Below, piece after piece: positions 1 to 5,117 of a stretch of DNA of 5,117 nucleotides (the stretch's first letter is position 1; each line of letters begins with the position of its first letter). The notes beneath the pieces are model-generated. The model was given only the letters and a program-made list of their open reading frames with translations, was not told where the DNA came from and did no database searches. Source of the DNA: Thermomicrobiaceae bacterium (GTDB taxonomy: Bacteria > Chloroflexota > Chloroflexia > Thermomicrobiales > Thermomicrobiaceae); contig SKTL01000104.1 in the NCBI GenBank assembly GCA_007122555.1, forward strand, positions 1 through 5,117, in the 5' to 3' direction. Made by a program: the position numbers and the translations under genes.

Positions 1-244
1 CCCGGATGTCGCCGTTGACCCGGGGGATAATCCCTTCGCGTCCGCCCATGATGTAGATCTGATTCGGACGGGCGGAGAAGCCCGACTTGTAGCCGCGCTC
101 CTTGAAGAAGTCCACCGCTCCAGCGAGCGTTTCGTTCGCGGAAAGGCGCGAAACGGCCTTGCGCTGGAACGCCGTCCGCTCCATCTCCTGGGTCATCTGT
201 TTTCGGCGCTCAGCTGGACTCGCCTGTTGCTCGTCCCGTGTCAC
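1..244 (-). CDS. Unrecognised protein, N-terminal part (runs off the left edge)
   Basis: The 81 visible residues form an open frame that continues past the window edge. I do not recognise the family. The first ~30 residues are charged and rich in Gln, Glu and Arg (start MTRDEQQASPAERRKQ), with no signal peptide or membrane segment, so a cytoplasmic protein is likely. A short folded-looking part follows from about residue 37: AGAVDFFKERGYKSGFSARP, then an IYIMGGREGIIPRV stretch that looks like beta strands. I chose the GTG at 242-244 because an AGGAAAG ribosome-binding site lies about 11 bases ahead (256-262). An in-frame ATG at 194-196 is the alternative, giving a protein 16 residues shorter, but it has no visible binding site. 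A TATAAT box, a palindrome and a leader hairpin lie upstream, so the gene is probably transcribed on its own rather than from the hydrolase gene behind it. Confidence 0.75.
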   Translation of the reverse strand, partial: MTRDEQQASPAERRKQMTQEMERTAFQRKAVSRLSANETLAGAVDFFKERGYKSGFSARPNQIYIMGGREGIIPRVNGDIR

Positions 245-286
245 TGGGTAATCCGCTTTCCTGTTCGGGCGTTCGAATGACAGCTG

Positions 287-310
287 AGGGAGAGCGCCCT
301 GGCCCTCCCT
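287..310 (-). other. Leader hairpin upstream of the left-edge gene
   Basis: AGGGAG at 287-292 and CTCCCT at 305-310 are exact inverted arms. Read as minus-strand RNA, the stem extends inward through a G-U pair and two more G-C pairs to about 9 bp with a 6-base loop. It lies between the TATAAT box (323-328) and the start codon (244), so it would sit near the 5' end of the mRNA. No run of U follows, so a simple intrinsic terminator for the hydrolase gene is less likely, although read-through attenuation cannot be excluded. Confidence 0.4.
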
Positions 311-322
311 GTAACTGCTCCA

Positions 323-328
323 ATTATA
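323..328 (-). promoter_or_regulatory. Candidate -10 box (TATAAT) for the left-edge gene
   Basis: The minus strand reads a perfect TATAAT here, in otherwise GC-rich DNA, about 79 bases ahead of the GTG start of the left-edge gene. There is no good -35 hexamer 16-18 bases upstream; that place is occupied by the palindrome at 337-352. This would fit a promoter that depends on an activator or is blocked by a repressor. The -10 assignment is by sequence match only. Confidence 0.45.
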
Positions 329-336
329 AGGCAGTG

Positions 337-352
337 GCGCGTAGTTACGCGC
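337..352. promoter_or_regulatory. Perfect 7+7 palindrome, candidate operator
   Basis: GCGCGTA and TACGCGC flank a 2-base centre (GT on the plus strand), giving a perfect 16-base dyad. It sits 8 bases upstream of the TATAAT box on the minus strand, inside the spacer and -35 region of the left-edge gene's likely promoter. A dyad in this place is typical of a dimeric regulator site. The same element also lies 29 bases past the stop codon of the hydrolase gene. Which protein binds is unknown. Confidence 0.4.
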
Positions 353-380
353 ATGCAATCGGCGGCGCCGTTGAATACCG

Positions 381-1067
381 CTAGAACTGATAAGCGCTCC
401 CCGGCGCGATGACTTCGCAGGTTGCGCTGGTCTCGCGTTCTACGTTGCGTTTGAATTCCTCGGCGTCCTGCTGAATGGGAGGGAAGGTGTTGTAGTGACA
501 GGGAATGACGACGTCGGGATCAATGAACTTGACCGCCCGAACTGCGTCGTCGGGACCCATCGTGAAGTGATCGCCAATCGGCAGGATGGCGACGTCAATT
601 CCTTCCTCGCCGATAAGCTTCATGTCGCTGAACAGGCTGGTATCACCGGCGAAGTACACCGTCTTACCGCCGAATCTGACGACGAGGCCCGCTGGGACCC
701 CGGGAGCAACCACGCCGTCGGGTGTCGTGAAAGATGAGGAATGCCAGGCCTGAACCAGCTTGACGGTCCCTCCTTCAAACGTCACCGTTCCCCCGTGGTT
801 CGCCCCGATGGCGTTGATGCCCTGTTGTTCCAGATGATCGGCAAGTTCGACAACGGATATCGTTGTAGCTCCGGTTCGGCTGCTGATCGCGACGGTATCG
901 CCGACATGGTCGTTATGGGCGTGCGTCAACAGAATCGTCGACGGTGAGAAGTGTTCAGGTGAGTGCCGGGCGACGGGATTTCCCGTAATGAATGGATCAA
1001 TCAATACCTGGATGCCCTCGGCTTCGAGCGCAAACGCGGAGTGTCCGATATAGGTCAGTGATCCCAT
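381..1067 (-). CDS. UPF0173-type metal-dependent hydrolase (metallo-beta-lactamase fold)
   Basis: This 228-residue protein is the usual length for the UPF0173 family (YtkL-like), cytoplasmic members of the metallo-beta-lactamase superfamily. The fold signature is clear: an early GHSAF at 8-12, the metal-binding LLTHAHNDHVGD at 46-57 (H49, H51, D53, H54), H109 in QAWHSS, the bridging aspartate D142 in YFAGDTS, and the last metal ligand H191 in PCHYNTFP. The ILPIGDHFTMGPDDA segment at 161-175 is characteristic of this family. Together these predict a complete dinuclear metal site, so the enzyme should be active, but no physiological substrate can be read from sequence. The ATG start has AAAGGA (1076-1081) 8 bases ahead. 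The gene is divergent from the PEBP gene and is followed by the regulatory region of the left-edge gene. There is no signal peptide. Confidence 0.93.
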   Translation of the reverse strand: MGSLTYIGHSAFALEAEGIQVLIDPFITGNPVARHSPEHFSPSTILLTHAHNDHVGDTVAISSRTGATTISVVELADHLEQQGINAIGANHGGTVTFEGGTVKLVQAWHSSSFTTPDGVVAPGVPAGLVVRFGGKTVYFAGDTSLFSDMKLIGEEGIDVAILPIGDHFTMGPDDAVRAVKFIDPDVVIPCHYNTFPPIQQDAEEFKRNVERETSATCEVIAPGSAYQF

Positions 1068-1105
1068 CTGTCAGGTCCTTTCACTGATCGACGAGAAGTT
1101 CACAG

Positions 1106-1131
1106 CAGACCGCCGGCGCGGCGGCGGTCTG
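1106..1131. repeat. GC-rich inverted repeat in the divergent promoter region
   Basis: CAGACCGCCG (1106-1115) and CGGCGGTCTG (1122-1131) are perfect inverted arms of 10 bp around a 6-base centre. The repeat lies 39 bases upstream of the hydrolase ATG, between two divergent genes, and no T run follows on either strand. A terminator role is therefore unlikely. A regulator site or a hairpin in the 5' leader of the hydrolase mRNA fits better. Confidence 0.5.
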
Positions 1132-1169
1132 TTGCCCGGCGGTATGAGTATTGCCGGGAATCATAATCG

Positions 1170-1190
1170 GTGGTCGCGCAGACGCGCCAC
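1170..1190 (+). other. Imperfect hairpin upstream of the PEBP gene
   Basis: GTGG (1170-1173), a bulged T, and CGCG (1175-1178) pair with CGCG (1183-1186) and CCAC (1187-1190) around a CAGA loop. It lies just downstream of a CATAAT box (1162-1167), 5 of 6 matches to a -10 element on the plus strand. The overlapping minus-strand reading is TATGAT, so this small AT-rich patch could serve either divergent gene. Neither has a convincing -35 hexamer. Weak evidence. Confidence 0.25.
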
Positions 1191-1238
1191 TGGTGTACCA
1201 TCGAACGAACGGTTGATAGACCGCGATTCACGAGGCTC

Positions 1239-1249
1239 CCGTTGAACGG
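1239..1249. repeat. Short palindrome CCGTTGAACGG ahead of the PEBP gene
   Basis: An 11-base perfect dyad with one central base, 14 bases ahead of the PEBP ribosome-binding site. A smaller CGGT/ACCG pair lies at 1210-1223. It could be an operator or only a chance dyad in GC-rich sequence; its position close to the start is the only support. Confidence 0.2.
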
Positions 1250-1263
1250 ACGGCTAACATCGA

Positions 1264-1269
1264 AAGGAG
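1264..1269 (+). promoter_or_regulatory. Ribosome-binding site that fixes the PEBP start
   Basis: AAGGAG, a near-perfect Shine-Dalgarno sequence, stands 5 bases ahead of the ATG at 1275. It decides against the longer frame beginning at GTG 1170, whose extra 35 residues do not look like family sequence. Confidence 0.85.
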
Positions 1270-1274
1270 ACAGT

Positions 1275-1754
1275 ATGGGTTTTGCGCTGTCGAATGATCT
1301 GCAACTGACGAGCCCGGCATTCGAGCATCATGGAAAGATCCCGTCGAAACACACCGGAGAGGGAGAAGACGTCTCGCCGGCGCTGTCCTGGACCGGCGCG
1401 CCGGATGGAACAAAATCGCTGGCGATCATCTGCCATGATCCGGATGCTCCGCTGGTGAAACCGGGGACATACGGGTTTTCCCACTGGGTGCTCTATAACC
1501 TGCCTGCGTCAACGAAGAGTCTGGACGAAGGGACGACCGAAGGCGTCGCGGGCGCGACTGACTTCGGCAAGGTCGGATACGGGGGGCCGATGCCGCCGGA
1601 AGGTCATGGACGGCATCATTACTATTTCTGGGTGCTCGCGCTGGATCGTGATCCGGACCTCGAACCCGGCCTGACCCTCGAACAGTTTCTCCAGAAGGTT
1701 GAACCCAACGTGATCGGCATGAACCGGCTGATTGGGACCTACAAGCGAGGGTAG
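1275..1754 (+). CDS. YbhB/YbcL-type phosphatidylethanolamine-binding (PEBP, Raf kinase inhibitor-like) protein
   Basis: This 159-residue protein has the normal length and layout of the bacterial YbhB/YbcL branch of the PEBP family. The ligand-pocket signatures are both present: CHDPDAP at 53-59 followed by GFSHWVLYNLP at 67-77, and YGGPMPPEGHGRHHYYF at 102-118, where the GP-PP-G-H-Y-F pattern is the second PEBP signature. The end, RLIGTYKR at 151-158, matches the usual C-terminal helix and strand. The family binds small anionic ligands such as phosphate groups; its job in bacteria is not settled. No signal peptide is seen, so it is probably cytoplasmic. It is the only plus-strand gene here, divergent from the UPF0173 hydrolase and convergent with the amidohydrolase, so it is probably monocistronic, ending at the inverted repeat at 1782-1817. 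Confidence 0.94.
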   Translation: MGFALSNDLQLTSPAFEHHGKIPSKHTGEGEDVSPALSWTGAPDGTKSLAIICHDPDAPLVKPGTYGFSHWVLYNLPASTKSLDEGTTEGVAGATDFGKVGYGGPMPPEGHGRHHYYFWVLALDRDPDLEPGLTLEQFLQKVEPNVIGMNRLIGTYKRG

Positions 1755-1781
1755 AGTTTCCGGCACTTCTTGAGGAAGGCG

Positions 1782-1817
1782 GGCCGGTCACGACACCACG
1801 AGGCGCAGTGACCGGCC
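1782..1817. terminator. Inverted repeat between convergent genes, probable bidirectional terminator
   Basis: GGCCGGTCAC (1782-1791) and GTGACCGGCC (1808-1817) are perfect 10-bp arms around a 16-base loop. The element fills most of the 81-base gap between the PEBP stop and the amidohydrolase stop, the expected place for a shared terminator. The plus-strand flank, TGACTGTTTG, is only mildly T-rich and the minus-strand flank is CTTCCTC, so the U tracts are weak. Confidence 0.6.
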
Positions 1818-1835
1818 TGACTGTTTGCCGCGGAT

Positions 1836-3440
1836 TTATCCGGAGGTTCGCTGATAGACGATCTCGCCGTTCATGACTGTGGCGTCAACTTTCACGCTTC
1901 CCATTTCCGGGGGTTCAACGCCGCGGAGATCGGTCTCCAGGACAACGACATCTCCAACTTTGCCTGGCTCCAGCGTTCCCTTCAGGTGTTCCTCGAACGA
2001 GGCATAGGCGCCGGCCCAGGTATAAGCGTGAACGGCCTCTTCTAGCGTGATCTTCTCCTCGGCGTAAAGCTCGTCGCCCTCCTCCGAGAGCCTGGTCATC
2101 ATCGTCTTGATGCCGATCATTGCGCTGGTTGACACGACCGGCGCGTCCGTGCTCGCCGCGGCGACGATGCCCCGGTTGAGGAACTCCCGCATGGCGTAGG
2201 CGTAGCGTATTCGGTCCATTCCCAGGTTGGCGACGTACGCCTTCTGAAACGAGTGAAGAAACGTCGTCCCGGGAATCGGGATAGCGCCGATCTTCTGGAT
2301 TCGATCGAGCAGATCCGGTCTCAGGATGCTCGAATGCTCGATGCGGTGGCGATGATCAGCGCGCGGAGCCTGCTCCAGCGCCTCCTCGAACGCGCTGAGC
2401 AAAAGATTGATCGCGGCGTCGCCGATAGCATGCGCGCAGCACTGGAAGCCGGCGAGGTGCGCCTCGATCAACTTCTCCTTCATCAACTGGGGGTCCTGCA
2501 TCCAGAGACCGAGGTTGTCGTCTTCGCCTTCGTAGGGTTGCGACATTCGCGCCGTTCGTCCGCCGATACTGCCGTCCAGGAAGATCTTTGCGGGACCGAT
2601 CCGGAGCATGTCGTCGCCGAAACCTGTTCGAAGACCGAGATCGAGGAGCTGGTCGAGTCGCTCGTCGATCATCATCATGAGATAGCTTCGGAGCGGAAGT
2701 CTTCCCTCGTTCAGGAGCGAGGTGTACGCCGTCATCTCGTCGGCGGATCGGATGCCGGCCTCAGCGGCGCTGGTTACGCCCTGTGAGTAATATTCCTGTC
2801 CCGCGAGCAGGAGAGCTTCGCGGATTTCCTCGACAGTTGGTTCCGGAACGGCGCGCCGAGCCATCTTGTTGGCTTCTTCTCGCAGCACGCCGGTTGGCCG
2901 GCCGTTGGCGTCGCGGTCGATCGTGCCGCCCTCCGGATCCGGGGTGCTCGCGTCGATTCCGGCCGCCTCGAGCGCCTTGCTGTTGGCGACGCTCACATGG
3001 CCGCAGGCCCGGACGATCAGGACCGGATTATTCGGAGAGACCGGGTCAAGGTCGTCTCGCGTAGGGTGACGCTGGTCCTCGAGCCGCGCCTGGTCGTAGC
3101 CGCGGGCCAGAATCCAGAGACCGGGATCCGTTGTGCGAGTTCGCTCCGCGATCCGATCGACGATGTCCTGGATGGTTTGATTCGGCGGCGTGCGGGCATC
3201 GACCTCTCGGGCGGCGAATCCGACAGACATGATGTGGCAGTGTGCGTCATTGAAGGCCGGGGCGATGGAACGTCCCTTGAGTTCGATTACCGGGACGCCG
3301 GGCTGTCGCCACTGAAGCGCGTCGTGATCGGTTCCGACACAGGCAATCCTGCCGTGACGGATCGCGACGGCCGTTGCATCGCTCGGGGTTCGATGACCGG
3401 TAAGGACATGGCCGCCGGTGAGTATGAGGTCCGAAGACAC
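1836..3440 (-). CDS. YtcJ-like metal-dependent amidohydrolase (amidohydrolase family 3)
   Basis: This 534-residue protein is a full-length member of the amidohydrolase superfamily, YtcJ-like branch. The N-terminal beta-sandwich half carries LILTGGHVLTG at 5-15 and the strand-to-barrel entry IAPAFNDAHCHI at 59-70, with the metal-binding HxH at H67 and H69. Further barrel motifs are CGHVSVANSKALE at 146-158, AKIFLDGSIGGRTA at 284-297 with K285 at the metal-ligand position, AHAIGDAA at 336-343 (H337), HRIEHSS at 365-371 (H369) and the catalytic ASTDAPV at 429-435 (D432). The sandwich is closed by LKGTLEPGKVGDVVVLE at 486-502. All expected metal and catalytic residues are present, so it should hydrolyse a C-N or similar bond; the substrate cannot be told from sequence. 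No signal peptide, so cytoplasmic. The start is GTG at 3438-3440, preceded by a strong ribosome-binding site. It stands alone, with its own promoter region upstream. Confidence 0.93.
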   Translation of the reverse strand: MSSDLILTGGHVLTGHRTPSDATAVAIRHGRIACVGTDHDALQWRQPGVPVIELKGRSIAPAFNDAHCHIMSVGFAAREVDARTPPNQTIQDIVDRIAERTRTTDPGLWILARGYDQARLEDQRHPTRDDLDPVSPNNPVLIVRACGHVSVANSKALEAAGIDASTPDPEGGTIDRDANGRPTGVLREEANKMARRAVPEPTVEEIREALLLAGQEYYSQGVTSAAEAGIRSADEMTAYTSLLNEGRLPLRSYLMMMIDERLDQLLDLGLRTGFGDDMLRIGPAKIFLDGSIGGRTARMSQPYEGEDDNLGLWMQDPQLMKEKLIEAHLAGFQCCAHAIGDAAINLLLSAFEEALEQAPRADHRHRIEHSSILRPDLLDRIQKIGAIPIPGTTFLHSFQKAYVANLGMDRIRYAYAMREFLNRGIVAAASTDAPVVSTSAMIGIKTMMTRLSEEGDELYAEEKITLEEAVHAYTWAGAYASFEEHLKGTLEPGKVGDVVVLETDLRGVEPPEMGSVKVDATVMNGEIVYQRTSG

Positions 3441-3447
3441 GCGTGGT

Positions 3448-3456
3448 TCCTTTCCT
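3448..3456 (-). promoter_or_regulatory. Ribosome-binding site that supports the GTG start of the amidohydrolase
   Basis: The minus strand reads AGGAAAGGA, ending 7 bases before the GTG at 3438-3440. No in-frame ATG with comparable support lies near, so GTG is the likely start. Confidence 0.75.
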
Positions 3457-3474
3457 GAATTGCAGGCTCAGACT

Positions 3475-3494
3475 GGCGCGCGCCATAGCGCGCC
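3475..3494. repeat. GC-rich inverted repeat in the amidohydrolase leader
   Basis: GGCGCGC (3475-3481) and GCGCGCC (3488-3494) are exact arms around GCCATA. The first arm with the next three bases is itself a 10-base palindrome (3475-3484). It falls just downstream of the candidate -10 box, around the expected transcription start, where a bound repressor or an mRNA 5' hairpin would affect expression. It could also be part of the end of the lipoprotein transcript, but no U tract follows on the minus strand. Confidence 0.4.
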
Positions 3495-3501
3495 GGAACT
3501 C

Positions 3502-3530
3502 AGGCTAGCATCGGGATTAGATCATGGCAA
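3502..3530 (-). promoter_or_regulatory. Candidate promoter of the amidohydrolase gene
   Basis: On the minus strand TTGCCA (3525-3530, 5 of 6 matches to the -35 consensus) is followed after exactly 17 bases by TAGCCT (3502-3507, 3 of 6 matches to the -10 consensus). Transcription would start near 3495, leaving a leader of about 55 bases. The -10 is poor, so confidence is modest. Confidence 0.35.
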
Positions 3531-3586
3531 CGAGAAGGTTCAGCTAGTAGGGAACGTGCGGCGACGCTTCGCTGCTTGTTCTCAGT

Positions 3587-4837
3587 TTATCGGGCGCCGA
3601 GCCGGATGAGCGCTTCCTCGGCGCGCTTGAGCTTCGGGTCGTCTCGGAGCGCCTGGTTGTATTCGGCAATTGCAAGATCTGTCTGTCCAAGCGCTTCGAA
3701 TGCCCTCGCACGTTCGTATCTCATGTCCCCGAACGTTTGAGCGCTGGCGATCTGACTTTCGGCAACGCGAATCGCATCCTGGTGCCGGCCGATTTCGTTA
3801 TAAGCCTCCGCGGGCCAGTAGACGTACCAGAGCATCTTGGGCGGTAAGCCGATCGCGTCGGCGCGCTCATAGGCTTCGATTGCCTCTTGATAGCGTCCCA
3901 GATCGTGCAGGTTCAGGCCGAGCGCGTATATCAGTTCCGGATCGTTCGGGCGATCCTCGAGTTCACTTCGTATCTGATCCAGCGTTCGTTCCCGATTAAC
4001 CGTACGGTCGACCTCATCGCCCAGAATCCGATCAACAATGTCTTGCTGGTCGGGATGGTAGACCGGAATATAGCGGTAGCTGAAGGCGCGCCACTTGGCG
4101 ATGAACTCCTCATAGGAGATGTGAAAATCCTCGCCGTGCATCGAGTCGTTCAAGCGAAAGACGCCAGCATTGTCGTCGTATCCACGGACAACCGAGTAAT
4201 GACCGATCGGGTCTGACTCGAGCTCCAGCCATTGCTGGACCAGGACCGGAATATCATGGGCCAGGAATGCCCGTAGTGTGTCGACATCTCCGCCGTGCAT
4301 AAGGTGCGCCTCAAAGCCCTGCTCGCGGATGAATCCGATCATGTACTCGTTCTTGCCATGCCGTGTTCCATCGTTGGGCCGCATGATAGGTCGCAACGTT
4401 TCCTGGTCGAACAGAACATCGTAGTGGCTCAGCAGCATGCAGACCGAGGCGGCCGAGCAGTTGTTAAACGTCTGGTACATGTGGGACATGCCGCCGAGGA
4501 ACGCGCTACCTGGAAGGTCGAGCGGTTCCCGGGTCGGCTCCGGTTCGGGAGTCGGGTCCGGCTCAATCTCGGTTGGCTCTGGTTCCGGTGTTACCGGAGC
4601 GGGATTGTCCGGCGGCGACGTCGCTTCCGGCGTCGGGTCCGGCAGCGGTGTGTTCACTGTCTCAGGTTCTGCAGTCGCCTGAGGGTTTGCGCTCGTCGGG
4701 ATTTCTTCCACGCTGGTGTCGGCGGGCTCCGGCTCGCTCGACCCGCACGCCGCCAACACGAAGGCCGCCGCGATAAGAGTCGCTGCAACAAGAAGAGTGC
4801 GATGCCAGGGATGACGGGAAATGGCGCCAGTGAGCAT
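3587..4837 (-). CDS. Secreted lipoprotein with C39-like cysteine peptidase domain and C-terminal TPRs
   Basis: The 416-residue protein begins with a lipoprotein signal: basic n-region, hydrophobic LLVAATLIAAAFVL and lipobox LAAC with the lipidated cysteine at C31. A Pro/Glu/Thr-rich linker follows (about 34-105), then a C39-like (Peptidase_C39_2-type) domain at about 110-262 with Q122 and C127 in YQTFNNCSAAS, H213 in GHYSVVRGYD and D231 in FRLNDSMHG, so the Gln-Cys-His-Asp set is complete. Three TPR-like helical hairpins follow (about 299-332, 335-370, 371-403), ending 13 residues later. It should be anchored outside the membrane, the linker holding the peptidase-like domain away from it and the TPRs binding a partner. 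The substrate is unknown. I chose the ATG at 4835-4837, which has AGG 8 bases ahead and gives a normal signal length; a GTG at 4862-4864 would add 9 residues but lacks a binding site. The deacetylase-like gene ends 61 bases upstream on the same strand, so co-transcription is possible. Confidence 0.85.
   Translation of the reverse strand: MLTGAISRHPWHRTLLVAATLIAAAFVLAACGSSEPEPADTSVEEIPTSANPQATAEPETVNTPLPDPTPEATSPPDNPAPVTPEPEPTEIEPDPTPEPEPTREPLDLPGSAFLGGMSHMYQTFNNCSAASVCMLLSHYDVLFDQETLRPIMRPNDGTRHGKNEYMIGFIREQGFEAHLMHGGDVDTLRAFLAHDIPVLVQQWLELESDPIGHYSVVRGYDDNAGVFRLNDSMHGEDFHISYEEFIAKWRAFSYRYIPVYHPDQQDIVDRILGDEVDRTVNRERTLDQIRSELEDRPNDPELIYALGLNLHDLGRYQEAIEAYERADAIGLPPKMLWYVYWPAEAYNEIGRHQDAIRVAESQIASAQTFGDMRYERARAFEALGQTDLAIAEYNQALRDDPKLKRAEEALIRLGAR
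4526..4735 (-). repeat. Degenerate Pro/Glu/Thr-coding repeat (linker of the lipoprotein)
   Basis: The minus strand codes a low-complexity chain of PEPEP, PDPTPEPEP and related units between the lipobox and the peptidase domain. On DNA it appears as recurring GGCTCCGG, GGTTCCGG and GTCGGGTCCGG variants on the plus strand. Such linkers are common in surface lipoproteins and often vary in length between strains. Confidence 0.7.
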
Positions 4838-4898
4838 GATGTTAGCCTGATCGATTGAAAGCACGTTTGTTTACTACAGTGTAATGATATCGCGTTTG

Positions 4899-5117
4899 CT
4901 ACTGGTTCGTTGATTCTCGCCACCATTTTGCGACGTGGTCCGCTCGCGTGATCCAGACATCCCCAAGACCGACGACGTAATCGAGAAAATGTACGAGCGC
5001 CCGGGAAGGCGCGGGACGGCCGATCACCCAGGGGTTGAACGTCATGCACATTAGCTTGCCCTCGGCTCGAAGGACGTCAATGTCGTCGCGCCACATGGCA
5101 TAAGCGTTGTCCGGAGG
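4899..5117 (-). CDS. Polysaccharide-deacetylase-like protein (NodB fold), C-terminal end only
   Basis: Only the last 72 residues are in the window; the 5' part lies beyond the right edge. They match the C-terminal end of the polysaccharide deacetylase group that includes PuuE-like and peptidoglycan-deacetylase-like proteins: a helix with DIDVLRAEGKL (visible residues 12-22), the strand and loop MTFNPWVIGRPAPSRAL (25-41), then a helix with FLDYVVGLGDVWITRADHVAKWW. In these families the GRP motif normally follows a T-x-HP element, in which the His is an active-site residue; here it reads TFNP, with Asn (visible residue 28). The metal-binding part (D-D and HxxxH) would be upstream and cannot be judged. 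The frame ends in TAG, followed by 61 bases to the lipoprotein ATG with no clear terminator. The family assignment rests on this tail only. Confidence 0.75.
   Translation of the reverse strand, partial: PPDNAYAMWRDDIDVLRAEGKLMCMTFNPWVIGRPAPSRALVHFLDYVVGLGDVWITRADHVAKWWRESTNQ

Noticed and set aside
1106..1131. Intrinsic terminator
   Set aside because: It lies upstream of both flanking divergent genes and has no T run on either strand.
1170..1274. A longer PEBP start at GTG 1170
   Set aside because: The extra 35 residues do not look like the family, while AAGGAG stands directly ahead of the ATG at 1275.
2253..2786. A 177-codon plus-strand open frame and other long plus-strand frames inside the amidohydrolase
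   Set aside because: They lie antisense to a gene with all family motifs intact, and their translations are Arg/Ser/Ala-rich without recognisable domains, as expected in GC-rich DNA.
4526..4735. CRISPR array or tandem DNA repeat
   Set aside because: The units are irregular, have no constant spacing, and are explained by in-frame Pro/Glu/Thr codons of a linker.
4295..4858. Plus-strand open frames opposite the lipoprotein, including a Gly/Ser/Val repeat protein at 4437-4682
   Set aside because: The repeat is the antisense reading of the Pro/Glu linker; the lipobox and peptidase motifs are on the other strand.
4862..4890. A promoter for the lipoprotein gene in the AT-richer gap (TACACT on the minus strand)
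   Set aside because: Only a 4 of 6 -10 match, with no -35 hexamer at a proper distance; co-transcription with the upstream gene is equally possible.
1..5117. A defence, mobile-element or biosynthetic gene cluster
   Set aside because: No transposase, integrase, toxin, nuclease, helicase or biosynthetic core enzyme is visible; the genes look like unrelated chromosomal units.

Overview
This is a GC-rich bacterial chromosomal window of ordinary gene density. It holds four complete genes and two genes cut by the window edges. Five of the six are on the minus strand. The protein set suggests a free-living, probably Gram-positive-like or monoderm bacterium. The combination includes a lipoprotein with a long Pro/Glu/Thr-rich linker ahead of a C39-like peptidase and TPRs, a UPF0173 hydrolase, and a YtcJ-like amidohydrolase, with GTG starts in use. 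Chloroflexota (Thermomicrobia/Sphaerobacter-like) is my best guess, but it rests on protein flavour only and is an inference. No rRNA, tRNA, CRISPR array, insertion sequence or phage gene is visible.

Layout. At 1-244 (minus) is the N-terminal 81 residues of an unrecognised protein. Its upstream region (245-380) holds a TATAAT box, a perfect 7+7 palindrome and a leader hairpin. At 381-1067 (minus) is a UPF0173-type metal-dependent hydrolase of the metallo-beta-lactamase fold. A 207-base divergent region (1068-1274), rich in inverted repeats, separates it from the only plus-strand gene, a YbhB/YbcL-type PEBP protein (1275-1754). That gene converges on a long amidohydrolase (1836-3440, minus) with a perfect 10-bp inverted repeat between them that probably works as a bidirectional terminator. 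At 3441-3586 is the upstream region of the amidohydrolase, with a plausible promoter and a GC-rich inverted repeat. At 3587-4837 (minus) is a secreted lipoprotein with a C39-like cysteine peptidase domain followed by TPRs. At 4899-5117 (minus) is the C-terminal end of a polysaccharide-deacetylase-like protein.

How the genes relate. I see no obvious shared pathway. The deacetylase and the lipoprotein lie close together on one strand and both may act at the cell surface, so they could share a transcript. The other genes look like independent units: intracellular hydrolases and a small ligand-binding protein, each with its own upstream region. I did not find a convincing new multi-gene system. 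The points most worth a second look are the Asn in place of the expected His in the deacetylase GRP motif, the C39-like lipoprotein with an atypical active-site neighbourhood, and the clustered inverted repeats upstream of three genes.
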